DNA of 64,000 nucleotides from Oxytricha trifallax (Eukaryota > Ciliophora > Spirotrichea > Sporadotrichida > Oxytrichidae), in NCBI GenBank assembly GCA_000711775.1, contig ARYC01000051.1:62001-126000 (forward strand). The letters are read 5' to 3'. Below the pieces are notes generated by a model. It saw only the letters and a program-made list of their open reading frames with translations, was not told where the DNA came from and did no database searches. This document shows positions 48,601 through 59,569 of this stretch, one piece after another (positions within the stretch are counted from its first letter, which is position 1; every line of letters begins with the position of its first letter). The position numbers and the translations under genes are program-made.

Positions 48601-50380
48601 ATTTAAAGTCATTTACAGACTAAATTATTTATATAAATAAAATATTTAATAGTTGATTTTCCTCTTAAATTCAGTCACTCAATCGTAATCAAGCTAAGAA
48701 TTTAAACATATAAATTTTTAAATAGACTTTTATGATTTAATATTTAAATTAGCGTTATATATTGTAGTTTTTATTAATATTTTAGTCTAAAAAATCTGTT
48801 TATTGAATTAATTTAAATGTAAACTTAATTTGGATTGTTTCTCATTTTCTAATCTGAGATATAATTACATCAATGCCCATATTTAAATCAATAGTATTTC
48901 ATATTTGACTTATATAATATTAATAACAGATTTATCAATGTTTTAAGCTAAGTAAACTAATTTTTATAAGTATTCATATATAAAACATAGAATTATTAAT
49001 TCTAGATAATGATGAAATAAGATTCTAAAGTAAAGTAAATTAATATAATTTCTTTATTTTTTAAAGAAATTCATATTTAAAAGTTTTCATCTGAAATTTT
49101 TCAATTTAAAAATAAGTTATTATTCAAGTGAATTGAAACCTATTATACAAATTTCAGCCTATTCTCTATAAATAACATACAAAATTAACTATTATGCAAT
49201 AATTTATTTTGATTTATTTAAATCAATTTAATTTTATTATTCCATTATAATTTAATTAATATAAATTAATCAGTACACAATTTAACTTTATATTAATTTA
49301 ATGCTAATATTAATAATTAAAGTAGAATTTGTTATTAACTTTAATTAAATTCTTAGAATTTCTCAAAATACTTTATGATAAGCAGAGGTAATTATACTAA
49401 TATATTGAAAAGTTAAATTTAAAAAAAATTGTCATGTTTGGAGTGATTTCACTTCATAAAATATTATTATAGATTTTTAATTGAATTAAATTTATATGGC
49501 CTACTGTCTATAATAAAAACGGAAAGATAGCTGAATAGCAATTTATTTATTTTGAAAAAAGAATGTATAATTTTTAATTATCCTAAAAAATAAATAAGAC
49601 AAAATTAGAATTCGTATAGAAATACAGCATTATTGAATAATCAGTTAAGAATTTGATAGCATTTTAAAAATTTAACCAATAATAATAATCTATTAAATCA
49701 TTTTTGATTGAATAAATCTTTTTTGGAGAAGGCTTTAAACTTATAATACATAATTTTTTTCGTTTTAAAATATTGTTTATTTAATTATAAGTAATATTTA
49801 TGATTTATATTATTTTAGAAAGAGTCCATTAATGACCTCAACTCTACATGTTAAAATTATTAATTTAATAACATTATACCTCAAATTTATTAAGGATTCA
49901 ATGCTACAAATCTTTTCTTAACTTTTTTTTTATAATAAATTTTTATATAATCTTCTGAAAAGATTTGAATTTAATAACGAGGACTTAAAATAATTACATA
50001 CAAGTACATTTGGAATAAAATCTCTTAATTTATATTTTTATTAATTAATAATTTGAATTTAAGTATCATATCTTAAAATAAAAATTATACCAAAAAAAAA
50101 TTAATAATAAAAAATTATATTTAAAAATAATAAATATAATAAAATCAACGACATACTCGACTAACAATTAATCAATTTAACCAAATAACCTCTCAAACTT
50201 AATATATGGGATAGAGTCATAAATTATTAATTAATTCATAACCTTATTAACTTAAAATACATGTTTAATTATTGTATTTTTTAAATGTAATGATATTGTA
50301 TTTATTTTATTCTAACTTCTTGTCTCCAAAGAAATATAATAATTTAGAGTAATAATATTTCTTGCATTATTTTCGTTATT

Positions 50381-50802
50381 GAAGAAATATATTTGATTTG
50401 GGAAAATAAATTCATAATTAATTAATTAATTAATTATAAATTAAATTCGTGACAGTCAACTTTCTGGAAACCTAAAGCAAAATGGTACTTGTTCGATGTG
50501 TAATTTAAAATTATCTGGGCTTTAATATTTACCATATCTTTCTATCGCATCACTAAAGCGAGATAACTTAACTTTAATTTAAAATTATTTCTTTATTTTA
50601 AATAATTACCAAAATTAAAGCTAATTTATCTTGCTTGAGGGATGCGATAGAGGGGTACGGCCAATATTAAAGTCCAGAAAATTTTTAATTACACATCGAA
50701 CAATTACAATGTTACTAGGGGTTTCCAGAAAGTTAACTACAACAAATTTAAATTATTGTTAATAAATTATTAATTTATTTCCCAAATCAAATATATTTCT
50801 TC
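50381..50802. mobile_element. ~420-bp palindromic MITE
   Basis: Inverted arms run from GAAGAAATATATTTGATTTG to its complement. The inner motifs ACAGTCAACTTTCTGGAAACC and CTATCGCATCACTAAAGCGAG match the copy that hosts TBE-G. The arms have diverged moderately. Confidence 0.75.
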
Positions 50803-50904
50803 GATATTTAAAGAATATGAATTTAAGTATTATTTGAGAAAAGTTAATCAGATAAACATTAAGTATTTTGTTTAGGAAATTAGTAAAATATTATGGGTGT
50901 TGGA

Positions 50905-51061
50905 GTCACGGCGTCCCAGAGTCGTCAGGATGTCCCAGCCTCGTCAGGACGTCCCAGGGTCGTCAGGACGTCCCAGTGACGTCAGGACGTCCCAAAGTCA
51001 TAGGTGACGTCAGGACGTCCCAAGGTCGATCAGGACGTCCCAGCCTCGTCAGGACGTCCCA
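50905..51061. repeat. tandem GTCAGGACGTCCCA repeats, left arm
   Basis: About eight copies of an 18-20-bp unit centred on GTCAGGACGTCCCA. GACGTC is itself palindromic. The equivalent inverted array, about ten copies, is at 52055-52240. Copy number differs between arms. Confidence 0.85.
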
Positions 51062-51372
51062 AGAAATAATTTTTTTAACGAAAAAGATAAAATGTACGAA
51101 GCACCATAAAAATTTCTTTATGAATCTTTTCAGGCAGGGTTCTAGAGGTGCAAGCCCTTGTTAACCGGTGTCACAAGGGGTGGAACCCCTTGTTCGCAAC
51201 CAATGCGAAACAATAATAGCAGGAGTCAGGTGGGCTGCAGCCCTTGTGGTTCGGATGCAAAGCCTCCCAAAAATTGTTTATATTTTTTTTCGTCTATCTA
51301 GACATCACCCTGTAAGAGATAGGTTTCTTGTTCAAGCTTTAATTAGTTTTTGATAATTCTTCTAACATCTTT

Positions 51373-51720
51373 TCAGATTTTACTCACAGATTCACGATAT
51401 GTTTTAAGATCAAATAATTTTTACATATCATCAACCATTTCACTAGTATTCCTTCCATTAGGAAAATAAGTAAACAGGTTCTCTCGCAAAATTCTTAGTG
51501 GGTAAGTATTATGACCAAATATTTTCAAACCATTTTTATAGTTTATCTAGAACGACATTGACTGTTATCACATTCATAGTAGCAATGGTCTATATATTTT
51601 TCAGAAGAAGTAAACATCGCATGCAATTATTATTATTAGAATTTTTGACATTATAAAGTTCTAGAGAGTACGCCACATCCTTATAGTTAATGAATAAGTG
51701 TTATGTGTCATGAAATGTTT
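51373..51720 (-). pseudogene. Merlin/IS1595-type transposase N-terminal remnant
   Basis: The minus strand gives HCYYECDNSQCRSRQT and, after a one-base shift, KNGLKIFGHNTYPLRILRE followed by LFTYFPNGRNTSEMVDDM, ending TGA at 51373-51375. The pattern is a zinc-binding C-x4-C, an Arg-rich segment, then a PLRILRENLFTYF helix. It resembles the start of IS1595/Merlin transposases. The catalytic domain is absent, so the copy depends on another source. The assignment rests on a short pattern plus the 8-bp duplication. Confidence 0.4.
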
Positions 51721-52054
51721 GGTCTTATGTGATTTGTTACTAGAATGTTACCAAATGAATAAAGTTAAATTAATTATTAACGATTATAATTTAACGATTA
51801 AATATTAATTTTTCACATATTCATACACATCAGCTATAAAAGATTTTCAGAGGCTTTGCCTCCGAATCCCCACAAGGGCTGCCGTCCACTTGACACCTGC
51901 TATTATTGTTTTGCATTGGTTGCTCACAAGGGATTCCATCCCTTGTGACCCCGGTTAACTAGGTCTTGCACCCCTATAACCCTGCCTGAAAAGATTCATA
52001 AAGAAATTTTTATGGTGCTTCATACATTTTATCTTATTCGTTAAAAAATTATTA

Positions 52055-52240
52055 CTTGGGACGTCCTGATCGACCCTGGGACGTCCTGGTGAAAATGGGA
52101 CGTCCTGACGTCACTGGGACGTCCTGACGACCCTGGGACGTCCTGACGAGCTTGGGACGTCCTGACGACTCTGGGACGTCCTGACGACCTTGGGACGTCC
52201 TGACGAGGCTGGGACGTCCTGATCGTACCTGGGACGCCCT
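52055..52240. repeat. tandem TGGGACGTCCTGAC repeats, right arm
   Basis: Inverted counterpart of 50905-51061 with about ten units. One unit has a GGTGAAAA spacer variant. Confidence 0.85.
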
Positions 52241-52261
52241 GACGTCAACACCCAATATTAT

Positions 52262-53227
52262 CTACTTTTTCTTTTACGAACCTTGCTATTTTTAATTTTT
52301 CAAGCATATTTTACTATGTTAAACTAAGATAAACATTATGGAAAATTTTCATGTTTTGATTTGGCGTTTTATTTCAAAACTGGGTATTACATTCACTTTA
52401 TCTTTTGAAAAAAATACTCCTTGTTATATTTTATTATGCATTATTTATTTACTTTGATTTATTTGTTATGCAGTGAATGAAATTAATTTTATTAGCAATA
52501 AATGTAAGTTCTGTATTAAATCATAATTTAAATTTTACAAATTACTACAAAGTAAATTAAGTTCAATCAATTTTTACAAATAGCTTGCAAACTTGAAACG
52601 CAATAATACGTCTTAATAGCGATAATAAATGGTAATATAATTTTATTAGGAAACCTAATTTGTGACTTGATTTTCCTAGTAAATAAGTTAAAAGTTAATA
52701 AATATTAATCTTCAAATGGCAGAAGTAGTAAAATTAGTGATTTTATAGAATTTTTAATGTTTTCTAGATATCTTAGAGATTAAAATATTCAAGTCTATTC
52801 TGATAGAAATAAGAGATACTCGAATTTAACTAGTCTATATCTATATTTAAAAGAATTAAGTATTTATTTGGATTTTTTTTATTTTTTATTTTTAATGTCA
52901 ATATAATATCAATAATTTTCTTTTTATTTTTCATTAACTTGTTATTTTAATTAATTTCCCCAAATTTTACAATTTTAGTACAATAAACCTTTACCATATT
53001 GTTTTATTTGAATATTTTGGTTTTTTAATTGAAATTATGTTTAATAATTTTTTCTTATTACAATAGAGTCACAGGGAAATTTTATTTTCTAAGACAACTA
53101 AAATAATTAATGAATAAATGAAAATAAAAGTGCATAGAGTATAAATTATTAATAACAAACAAAATAATAAATATTTATTAATCAAATTAATATCATTAAC
53201 ATTTATAATAAAGCATTTAATCAGAAT
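52262..53227. other. AT-rich stretch, no gene seen
   Basis: Nothing recognisable between the Merlin-like element and TBE copy F. Confidence 0.5.
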
Positions 53228-53472
53228 CAAAACCCCAAAATCCCTTATTGATATTTATAAGTGCATTCGTTTGTATGGTATAGTTGGGGTCTTTTGATGT
53301 TATTAGAGAAAATTCAGCTTTTATTTGAATTTAATGAATAGATAGATAGAAAAAATCTTAAGGTAAAATAAATGCACAATTATTGAATAGTGAAGTATAT
53401 AGCCGAAATGTAATTCTTTACAATTAATATATTTATATCTTCCTCCTTTGAATTCCCGTTTCCTCTTATCAT

Positions 53473-54050
53473 TCAGGTTCTGCTCTTCTTTTATTCCTAT
53501 AATTCTAGCACCCTCTTACTCTCTTATATCCTGATCTTTTGATTCTTATCTTGAAATAGATTCTGAATTCCTTTGCTCATTTATGAGTGGAGTGGAGTTT
53601 AGATTAGTTTTGGTTTTCTGGTTCCTCTTGCTGGGTTCAGCTCAAACTCTACACCGAATTCTCGCTATATGAATAGGTATTTTTCAGCTATGCTTCCTTC
53701 CTCTATAATAAAGCTGAATCTTCCCTCTTGCTCTTCTTAAAGCAGCTCTCTCTGCCTTCCTATTCTGTTCTCCAGAACCAGTTCATCCCACATGTAAACT
53801 TGTGATACTGTGTTTGTGTTCTAAGTTCCCTTCTATTCAGCCTACCATAGAGCTTCGTTCTTTTTCTCTTAAATTATCTCAACTGCCTTTTCTTATAATG
53901 TGACCCAGATTTCCCGATCTCTAATTTCATGAGACCCACCTCTAAGTTGAACATCAAGTTGTATGTTATTTAATGATTAATAGTTGACTTAAATCAAACG
54001 AATTTTATTTGCTTATCTATTTTTCTCTTGAATCTGGTTGTCTTAAGTGG
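53473..54050 (-). CDS. unknown long open frame in extra DNA at the left of TBE-F
   Basis: The minus strand is open for about 190 codons to TGA 53473-53475, with TAA and TAG read as Gln. The composition is protein-like and hydrophilic: REIWVTLQEKAVEIIQEKK, VYMWDELVLENRIGRQREL, FIQREFGVEFELNPARG. There is no early ATG; the first Met is in VYMWDE. A second frame on the same strand is also open for about 145 codons, so the reading is not certain. Base composition is GC-richer than the flanks. Copy B has nothing comparable between its kinase gene and terminus. It may be a captured exon, a macronuclear-destined segment or a kinase C-terminal extension. Not recognised. Confidence 0.4.
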
Positions 54051-56229
54051 TTCAAGCAAGTCCTCTAAAGAATTACCTTGAATAGTTAGGAGCATTTACT
54101 ATTATCATCTTGACTAAATTTATAATTTATTCGCTTACATCTTCATACTATAAATGTTTATAAACTAAGCTAATTGAATATTTTTCATGCTTAGTCCCAA
54201 AGTAAGACATGCTTTATATATCACTCTCTAATATTATAGCAGCAACTACCCATACATCCCACTAAACTGAGCAATTAGTTCATTTCTCTGGATTGCCAAG
54301 AACTTTGCTAATGTAACTATTTCTTTTCTAATGGCTCTATTGAAATCGAATATTATAACTTCTAAAGGGCAGATGTTCAGCAAACATATTCAGGCTTCAA
54401 ATCTCTATGAACATATCCAAGTTTATGCAACACCTTGACACCCTTAATCATATCTGATAGAATATCATTTAAGTCACCAAGGTATCTATTTTGATATAGA
54501 TAATCTCTTAGAGTTATTTCAATTTATTTTAGTCTTAGTGCGATAAAACCATAGCTTAAAATAACAACATCTAAACTTAAGCAAATTCTTAAGGTCTCTT
54601 CTTTAAGCCTCTCTAAGAATCCTCATATATTCGTTAGCAGACTCATTTTAATACTGCTCATTCTTAATTAGATAGCTGAATGGGTATACCTTGTTTTCAT
54701 ACTCATCGACCACTATTAGCTTTGCCTTGTTAGTTACTCTTAAATTCAAGTAATTTTCAATACAGCTATTGAGATCAATTGCATTTAAAGCAGGAATATT
54801 CATTGCTTTCGCTTAGAAGCATCCTAAAACAGTATTATCTGCAGGTAAGTTCGTTGATTCTAATCGTCTCTGTCTCTTGAGTCTCTTCTGCTGCTCTCTT
54901 TATGACTCAAGAGTATTAGATTTTCTTTTTGCTGGAGCTAGTTTTTTTAGGTCTCCTCATCCTACATTAAAAACTCACTCAAATGATGCTTCTGCATATG
55001 CCTCTTTACTTTTGCAGATAGAGGACAAGACTTCATGCACGTTGTGCATTAATATCTTCCATCGACTTTATCATGCTTGATATAGATCTTGGCTTTGCCA
55101 GAGTGTATCTCTTTGACGTATCTTTTCAAGCTCTACTCGGTGGCAAAATAGTATAAGCATTAAAATTTTTTTATCTTTTCAATTGGTAAGCTAAAATTTT
55201 TGAAAAATAAGTTGAATTTTATGTTTAATAAAAATTATGTACATAATGGAATAAAGAGCTATTAGGTGAAGATTGAATAAATAAGTCCATTCATGATTGA
55301 AGCGATAATAAAAATATGATATCTCATCTTGCTATATGTAATTAAGCCTAAGATATTCTGACTCGCTTCGTATGTCTTATATCTTTATGATTTTTACTAT
55401 CTTAGCCCAATATATTGTGAAATCAACCTCCTCGAACCTTTGAAGGCTTATAAGCCCATTTCACTTAGAGCTTATAAGCCCTCCTTTAAAGCCCCATTTA
55501 TGTATATACCTAATTAACTTAATAATTATCTATAAAACTTTAATATGTTTAATTAATTTAGTAATAAATTTACTATTAATTTAAATTCTCTATAGAGAAT
55601 ACCTTTAATACTGGTACATACTTAATTTTTAATAAAATTTATAAATTAAATCCCATTATTAATCATTATAATTGAGAAGTTATTGAAATGGGGCTTGTAA
55701 GCCCTAATATAAGCCCTGAATTAAGGATTGGCTTAAATGACGTTTGTGGCTCGAACTGAACGAGATTGAAACTTCCTGAGCTCTAATACGATAAAGATTG
55801 CAGATATAGTTTCAATGAAGAGAGTCAGAATATCTTGGGGAAATTCATTCATAGGTCTTCCTGATATTGTCAAAATTCAAAGATCTATTTTAGCAAGAGT
55901 TAAAATATTCTTAATTCCTTTGGCATCTCTATTGACCATTATATTCAAATTCTTAATTACTTACATATTAAATTTCATTTATTTTTCAAAAATTTTAGCT
56001 TAGCTGATCTTTTAACTCATCTACATATTAAATTAGTGTTTAGAACCCATCTCTGCACTCTCTTTCTTAATTTAAATTTAAATATTGAAGATCTCTGCTT
56101 CGAACTCAAGGGCTCATTTTTCTACCTCCCTCTAAACATAAATAATTTCAGGCCTCTTAGTTAAGCCAAAGTTTAGCTATTAATATCCTGCTCCAAGAGA
56201 GACTGCTTTACGATTAAGGTAGCCGTCAT
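53994..56229 (-). pseudogene. TBE-F zinc finger/kinase gene split by an insertion
   Basis: Starts near 56229 (a MAANL-like beginning) and is interrupted by the TA-flanked element at 55189-56000. It resumes with the finger region, whose second finger has intact cysteines (CTTCMKSCPLSAKVKRHMQKH). The kinase part keeps the GYVH-type catalytic loop and activation segment with frameshifts. The last conserved segment reads KIDKQIKFV followed by TGA 53994-53996, where copy B has Ser. The relation to copy B is clear throughout. Confidence 0.75.
55189..56000. mobile_element. 812-bp TA-flanked insertion in TBE-F kinase gene
   Basis: Ends are AGCTAAAATTTTTGAAAAAT and its complement, giving inverted repeats of about 40 bp. 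TA lies at both sides (55187-55188, 56001-56002). Removing the element and one TA restores the host reading ELKDQLPIEKIKKF in line with copy B. The middle holds TATAAGCCC/GGGCTTGTAAGCCC motifs in both orientations. A short hydrophobic plus-strand frame at 55815-56003 is probably chance. Confidence 0.8.
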
Positions 56230-56384
56230 GTTTAAATTCAAATTTAAATAAATATTTAAAAGCTATAATAACCTTACAAGCAGTTATTATGTATGGGAGT
56301 TGGCACTGCATCAATACGTTAGAGATCATATTTATACTTAGTTTATAACTATAATTTTTCTAATTTCATTCTTAATATTTTTAA

Positions 56385-56600
56385 TTTTGGTTCCAACATA
56401 GATAAAATTCAGGTTGATTCTGGTATCAATTAGGTTATGAACCATTTTAAAACGTTTCCATTAAAGCCTTATTAGTTTAAAACTAGGTACTCATTAAGTT
56501 TTGGTACTATTCAATTGGTACCAATTAAGATTAAACGGATTTAGTAGAAATAATAATTAAATTATAACAAGTTTAGTACTAATTTAATGGAACTAAATTG
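56385..56600. repeat. GGTACCAATTAA-type repeat array in the TBE-F divergent gap
   Basis: Same unit and arrangement as in copy B, between the kinase start and the 22 kDa start. Confidence 0.65.
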
Positions 56601-56767
56601 ATAAAAATGAAGCTCCATCTCTAAAGTTTGTTACAGCTTCTGCATACTTCCTCCACATATCTTAAAAGGGTTGACCTCCTATAAGATGCCAATATTTCAT
56701 TGTGAGTTTTAAAATTATAGGATCCAAAAGTCTATAAATTATAATTTGAAATTCATTTATCATTCAA

Positions 56768-57920
56768 TGATTAAATAAAAAGAGTTGAGGCTCAAGAAAT
56801 GATATCAAGATTCAGAAGTAAGGAAGATCTTTATCGATACCTAACTTTATATGGTAAGATATCTAATGACAAGTAATATACTATACAGTTGATTTATTCC
56901 TTCCAACGATGGAAGGTACCAAAATTTCATTCTTGTAAGCAATCATGATTTATAATACAAAAACTTTAATTAATTAATAATTCTAATTACATTTATACTT
57001 AAACTTATTATCAAAATCAAAAATGGAAATCTCTCTAATTAGTGCTATTCTTCCTCATCCTCATCGTAATCTTCATCGTCATAGTCATTTTCATCATCTA
57101 AGTCCTCTCTGTCTGCAGTAGTGCGAAGAACCAGTCCAGCTGCACCTGTGGTCTTACCAGGTAGGACCACTATAAAAAAAAATTAAAGATATTTTTTTTT
57201 GTAACTTACATTTTTATTTAGTGCTCTGTCTCCACCTGAGTCTGATCAAAACGAATACTAATTACTATATTAAGTTTTTAAATTAATTAATAAATTACTT
57301 ATTATAAATTATAAATATTTTGTCGGGAGAAGAAAGCTTTTAAAAATAAAGAAATTAATCTAATAGAAATTCCCAAATTCCCTGAGATTTCAGTCACTAA
57401 TCTTTATGAGGATGCTATGAAAGATGAAGAAGTTGTAATTTAACTTCCTTCCAAGAAACAACTCTCTAATAAACTCTTAGAGAGGAGCATCTTCTTTGCT
57501 GTCCTTGGTACAATAAAAGAGGATTAACTCATAGATAGAAATAATCGAAAAGGCTCATAAAAAACGATATTCTATCTCTCCTGAAGAATAGAAGAAGCAA
57601 GACATTCTAATAAGCTCAGCTTGGCTAGAGGAACTTAAGAAGCATCCTTATCTTTCAAGTAGCCTTTGACATATAACTTTGTAGGAAAATCTGGCACTGG
57701 TATATATCTTATGAAAGAGCATGCTTAGGTTCATAGATATAGAAACCAGCAGAAAGTTCATTAAGTTAGCAAGAGACTTTTTAAAGATATTTAAAAGCCA
57801 GAAGAAATGACCATAGATGCAAGAGATGGCAGCAAGAGAATAAACTTAGGGCCTGTCAAGCCTTGAGAAGAAGAAAAGAAAGAGAAGCCTAATCCTTTTA
57901 AGAGTCCATTTAATATGTGA
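56768..57920 (+). pseudogene. TBE-F 22 kDa gene interrupted by captured DNA
   Basis: The N-terminal part reads KRVEAQEMISRFRSKEDLYRY, then shifts frame, then FLPTMEGTKISFLQAI up to about 56944. After the foreign segment it resumes CREKKAFKNKEINLIEIPKF and PEISVTNLYEDAM. The 26-nt intron is at 57659-57684, but its 5' end is GTAGCC instead of GTAAGC. ATG-TGA at 57915-57920 closes it. The original start codon is not preserved. Confidence 0.7.
56945..57320 (-). other. captured coding-like segment with apparent intron
   Basis: The minus strand reads a short exon (RLRWRQSTK...) and then a 40-nt intron with good splice sites (57209 to 57170, GTAAGT...TTATAG). A second exon follows: LVLPGKTTGAAGLVLRTTAD, then an acidic tail DDENDYDDEDYDEDEEE. 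In standard code the tail would end at TAG; in ciliate code it reads on to TGA at the junction. GC content is far above the flanks. It interrupts the TBE-F 22 kDa gene. I do not recognise the gene. Confidence 0.5.
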
Positions 57921-57926
57921 ACTATT

Positions 57927-58910
57927 TCACTCATTTAAGTCTAAAACTAATTAATAAACATTCATTCTTCCTTTCCTTGCACATTTCTTAGTCTTATCTT
58001 TTTTACTCTCTTGTAACTACTTTGTATTAAGTCTTCTGCATCGATCGATTGAAAAATCATTCATAGGATGATACAACAGTAAAAACATCTTGTAGTAAGT
58101 CTTGATTTGACTTCAGTAAAATTCAATTCCATTGTAAAACAGGATTTATGTAAATCTTCATATGCTTTCTTAAATTTCTTAGTCTTATGAACTGATAAGT
58201 TATAAAAAAACAACATAATTTCTTGATCGTTGCATTTTACTCTATATCTATGCATGAACTCAATATACTGCTCTCACTAAATAGATGAGGATGAAACCAT
58301 AATTTTCTAGACTTGAATCTTCACTAATAACATATTTGCGTGAGTGAAAACCTTTACTTTTTAATCATGTACTTTTATATTATTTTACTTTTTATGCTAG
58401 AACTTATCAATAAAAGTGTTGAAGGTAAATACAGCTTCATCAACGTGTATGAACTTGATTTTGTTGTCGATAGTCCTCTGCATTTAATCATATATAAATA
58501 TTTAATTATTACTAAAAATAGCACTGTAAAATCAATCACTCACATTACTCTGTTTACAGTTTTGAAAGTGATGCCATTTCGTCTATAAATTTTGTGAAAA
58601 TAGTATAAAGTGAGATGCGCATTCCAAAAAACTTGCATGCGATGAAACATAACAGCACGCTAGTCAAGAGGAAACGTGCCCAATACTTTAAAGTCTTAGA
58701 GTCACAGAGGAAGTCAATATGATTCTGTGAGAACTTTTATTTTCTTGTTGGATATTTTAAAGCATTTGAGTTATAATGCTAAACAGCTAATAAGATGTAC
58801 TTAATAGAGTTATTCTATATTAATACCTGTGCCATACCTAAGCTTAAGCAGTAAATTCAATATTTTTCATCATAAATCGACCCTAAATATCGCTAATTTT
58901 TATTTCTCAT
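57927..58910 (-). pseudogene. TBE-F transposase, degenerate
   Basis: Starts MRNKNQRYLGSIYDEKY, then TGA caused by a missing base. The first catalytic segment FIHVDEAVFT and the second LFFYNLSVHKT are visible; in the latter the catalytic Asp has become Tyr. It is about 65 nt shorter than intact copies. TGA 57927-57929 is the conserved stop. Confidence 0.75.
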
Positions 58911-59191
58911 TTTGCAAATTGGCCTCATTTCTCTACTAACCCCAATAAAATCTAAAAAATACCCTAATAATAAAAACACCTTCAAACCTCGGGTTTTGGG
59001 TTTTGATTATATTTTATGTTTACAAATAATATCCTCTGTAAAATGTTATTAAATTAATTCTAAGATGGCAAATTTAATAATAAACTAACTTAGAAACATT
59101 AAAGACAAACCCGTTGTAACATTAAAATTGGAACATCTTAGGTTTTATATTTTATTTATTTTTTAGAATTTGGAAATTAAATTAAAAAGAA

Positions 59192-59450
59192 TATTGTAAG
59201 AATACATTTGATTTGGGAAAATTATTAATAAATTAATTTATTATATTTTATATTCGTGGCAGTTAACTTTCTGGAAACCTAGACAATATGGTAATTGTTC
59301 GATAGAGAATTCAAAATTAGATGGACTTTACTATTGGCGGTACCCCTTCTATCGCATTCCTGAAACGAGATAACACGACTTTAATTTTGGCATAAAATTC
59401 AACTAAACAAATCATCCAAAATTAAAGTCGTTTTATTTCGTTTCAGGAAT
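59192..59450. repeat. left half of a palindromic MITE split by TBE-G
   Basis: Family member containing TGGCAGTTAACTTTCTGGAA and CTATCGCATTCCTGAAACGAG, followed by the loop and part of the right arm up to CAGGAAT, where TBE-G begins. Its inverse is at 63400-63645. Confidence 0.85.
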
Positions 59451-59569
59451 CAAAACCACAAAACCCCTTAATGAGGTTTATAAGTGCTTTGATTTGTAGG
59501 AAATTTCTTAGAGGTTGGGGTTATTAATAGGTTTTAATATGAAATTTATAGTAAATGTATTTAATTTAA

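Larger units (their letters stand above)
46208..50380. other. AT-rich stretch without a recognisable gene
   Basis: Only a TA microsatellite (48248-48289) and a partial dispersed repeat (48556-48600) are identifiable. Confidence 0.5.
50895..52253. mobile_element. Merlin/IS1595-like element with subterminal GC-rich repeats
   Basis: A 1.36-kb element starting GGGTGTTGG and ending CAACACCC, flanked on both sides by AATATTAT (50887-50894, 52254-52261), an 8-bp direct duplication. The arms of about 370 bp are inverted. Each carries a tandem array of a CGTCAGGACGTCCCA unit followed by a conserved GC-rich stretch. The middle holds a transposase remnant on the minus strand. Merlin elements make 8-9-bp duplications, which fits. 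Confidence 0.7.
53228..59005. mobile_element. TBE transposon copy F, enlarged by three insertions
   Basis: A 5.78-kb TBE with C4A4 ends and a copy-B-type terminal repeat, flanked by AAT on the left and ATT on the right. It carries extra DNA at about 53335-53990 (coding-like), 55189-56000 (TA-flanked) and about 56945-57320 (coding-like with an apparent intron). Order is kinase (minus), 22 kDa (plus), transposase (minus). All three are broken. Confidence 0.88.

Noticed and set aside
50868..51353. Two Arg/Ser/Pro-rich frames (98 and 61 codons) in GC-rich DNA
   Set aside because: They translate the tandem GTCAGGACGTCCCA repeats and the terminal arm, not a gene.
50905..52240. The spaced GTCAGGACGTCCCA units as a CRISPR array
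   Set aside because: The units are tandem with very short spacers, occur as inverted arrays in a transposon, and the organism is a eukaryote.
55815..56003. A 62-codon hydrophobic frame that could be a membrane protein
   Set aside because: It lies in the terminal part of a TA-flanked insertion and its hydrophobicity follows from AT-rich codons.
58340..58588. An 82-codon plus-strand frame
   Set aside because: It is the antisense of the TBE-F transposase region.
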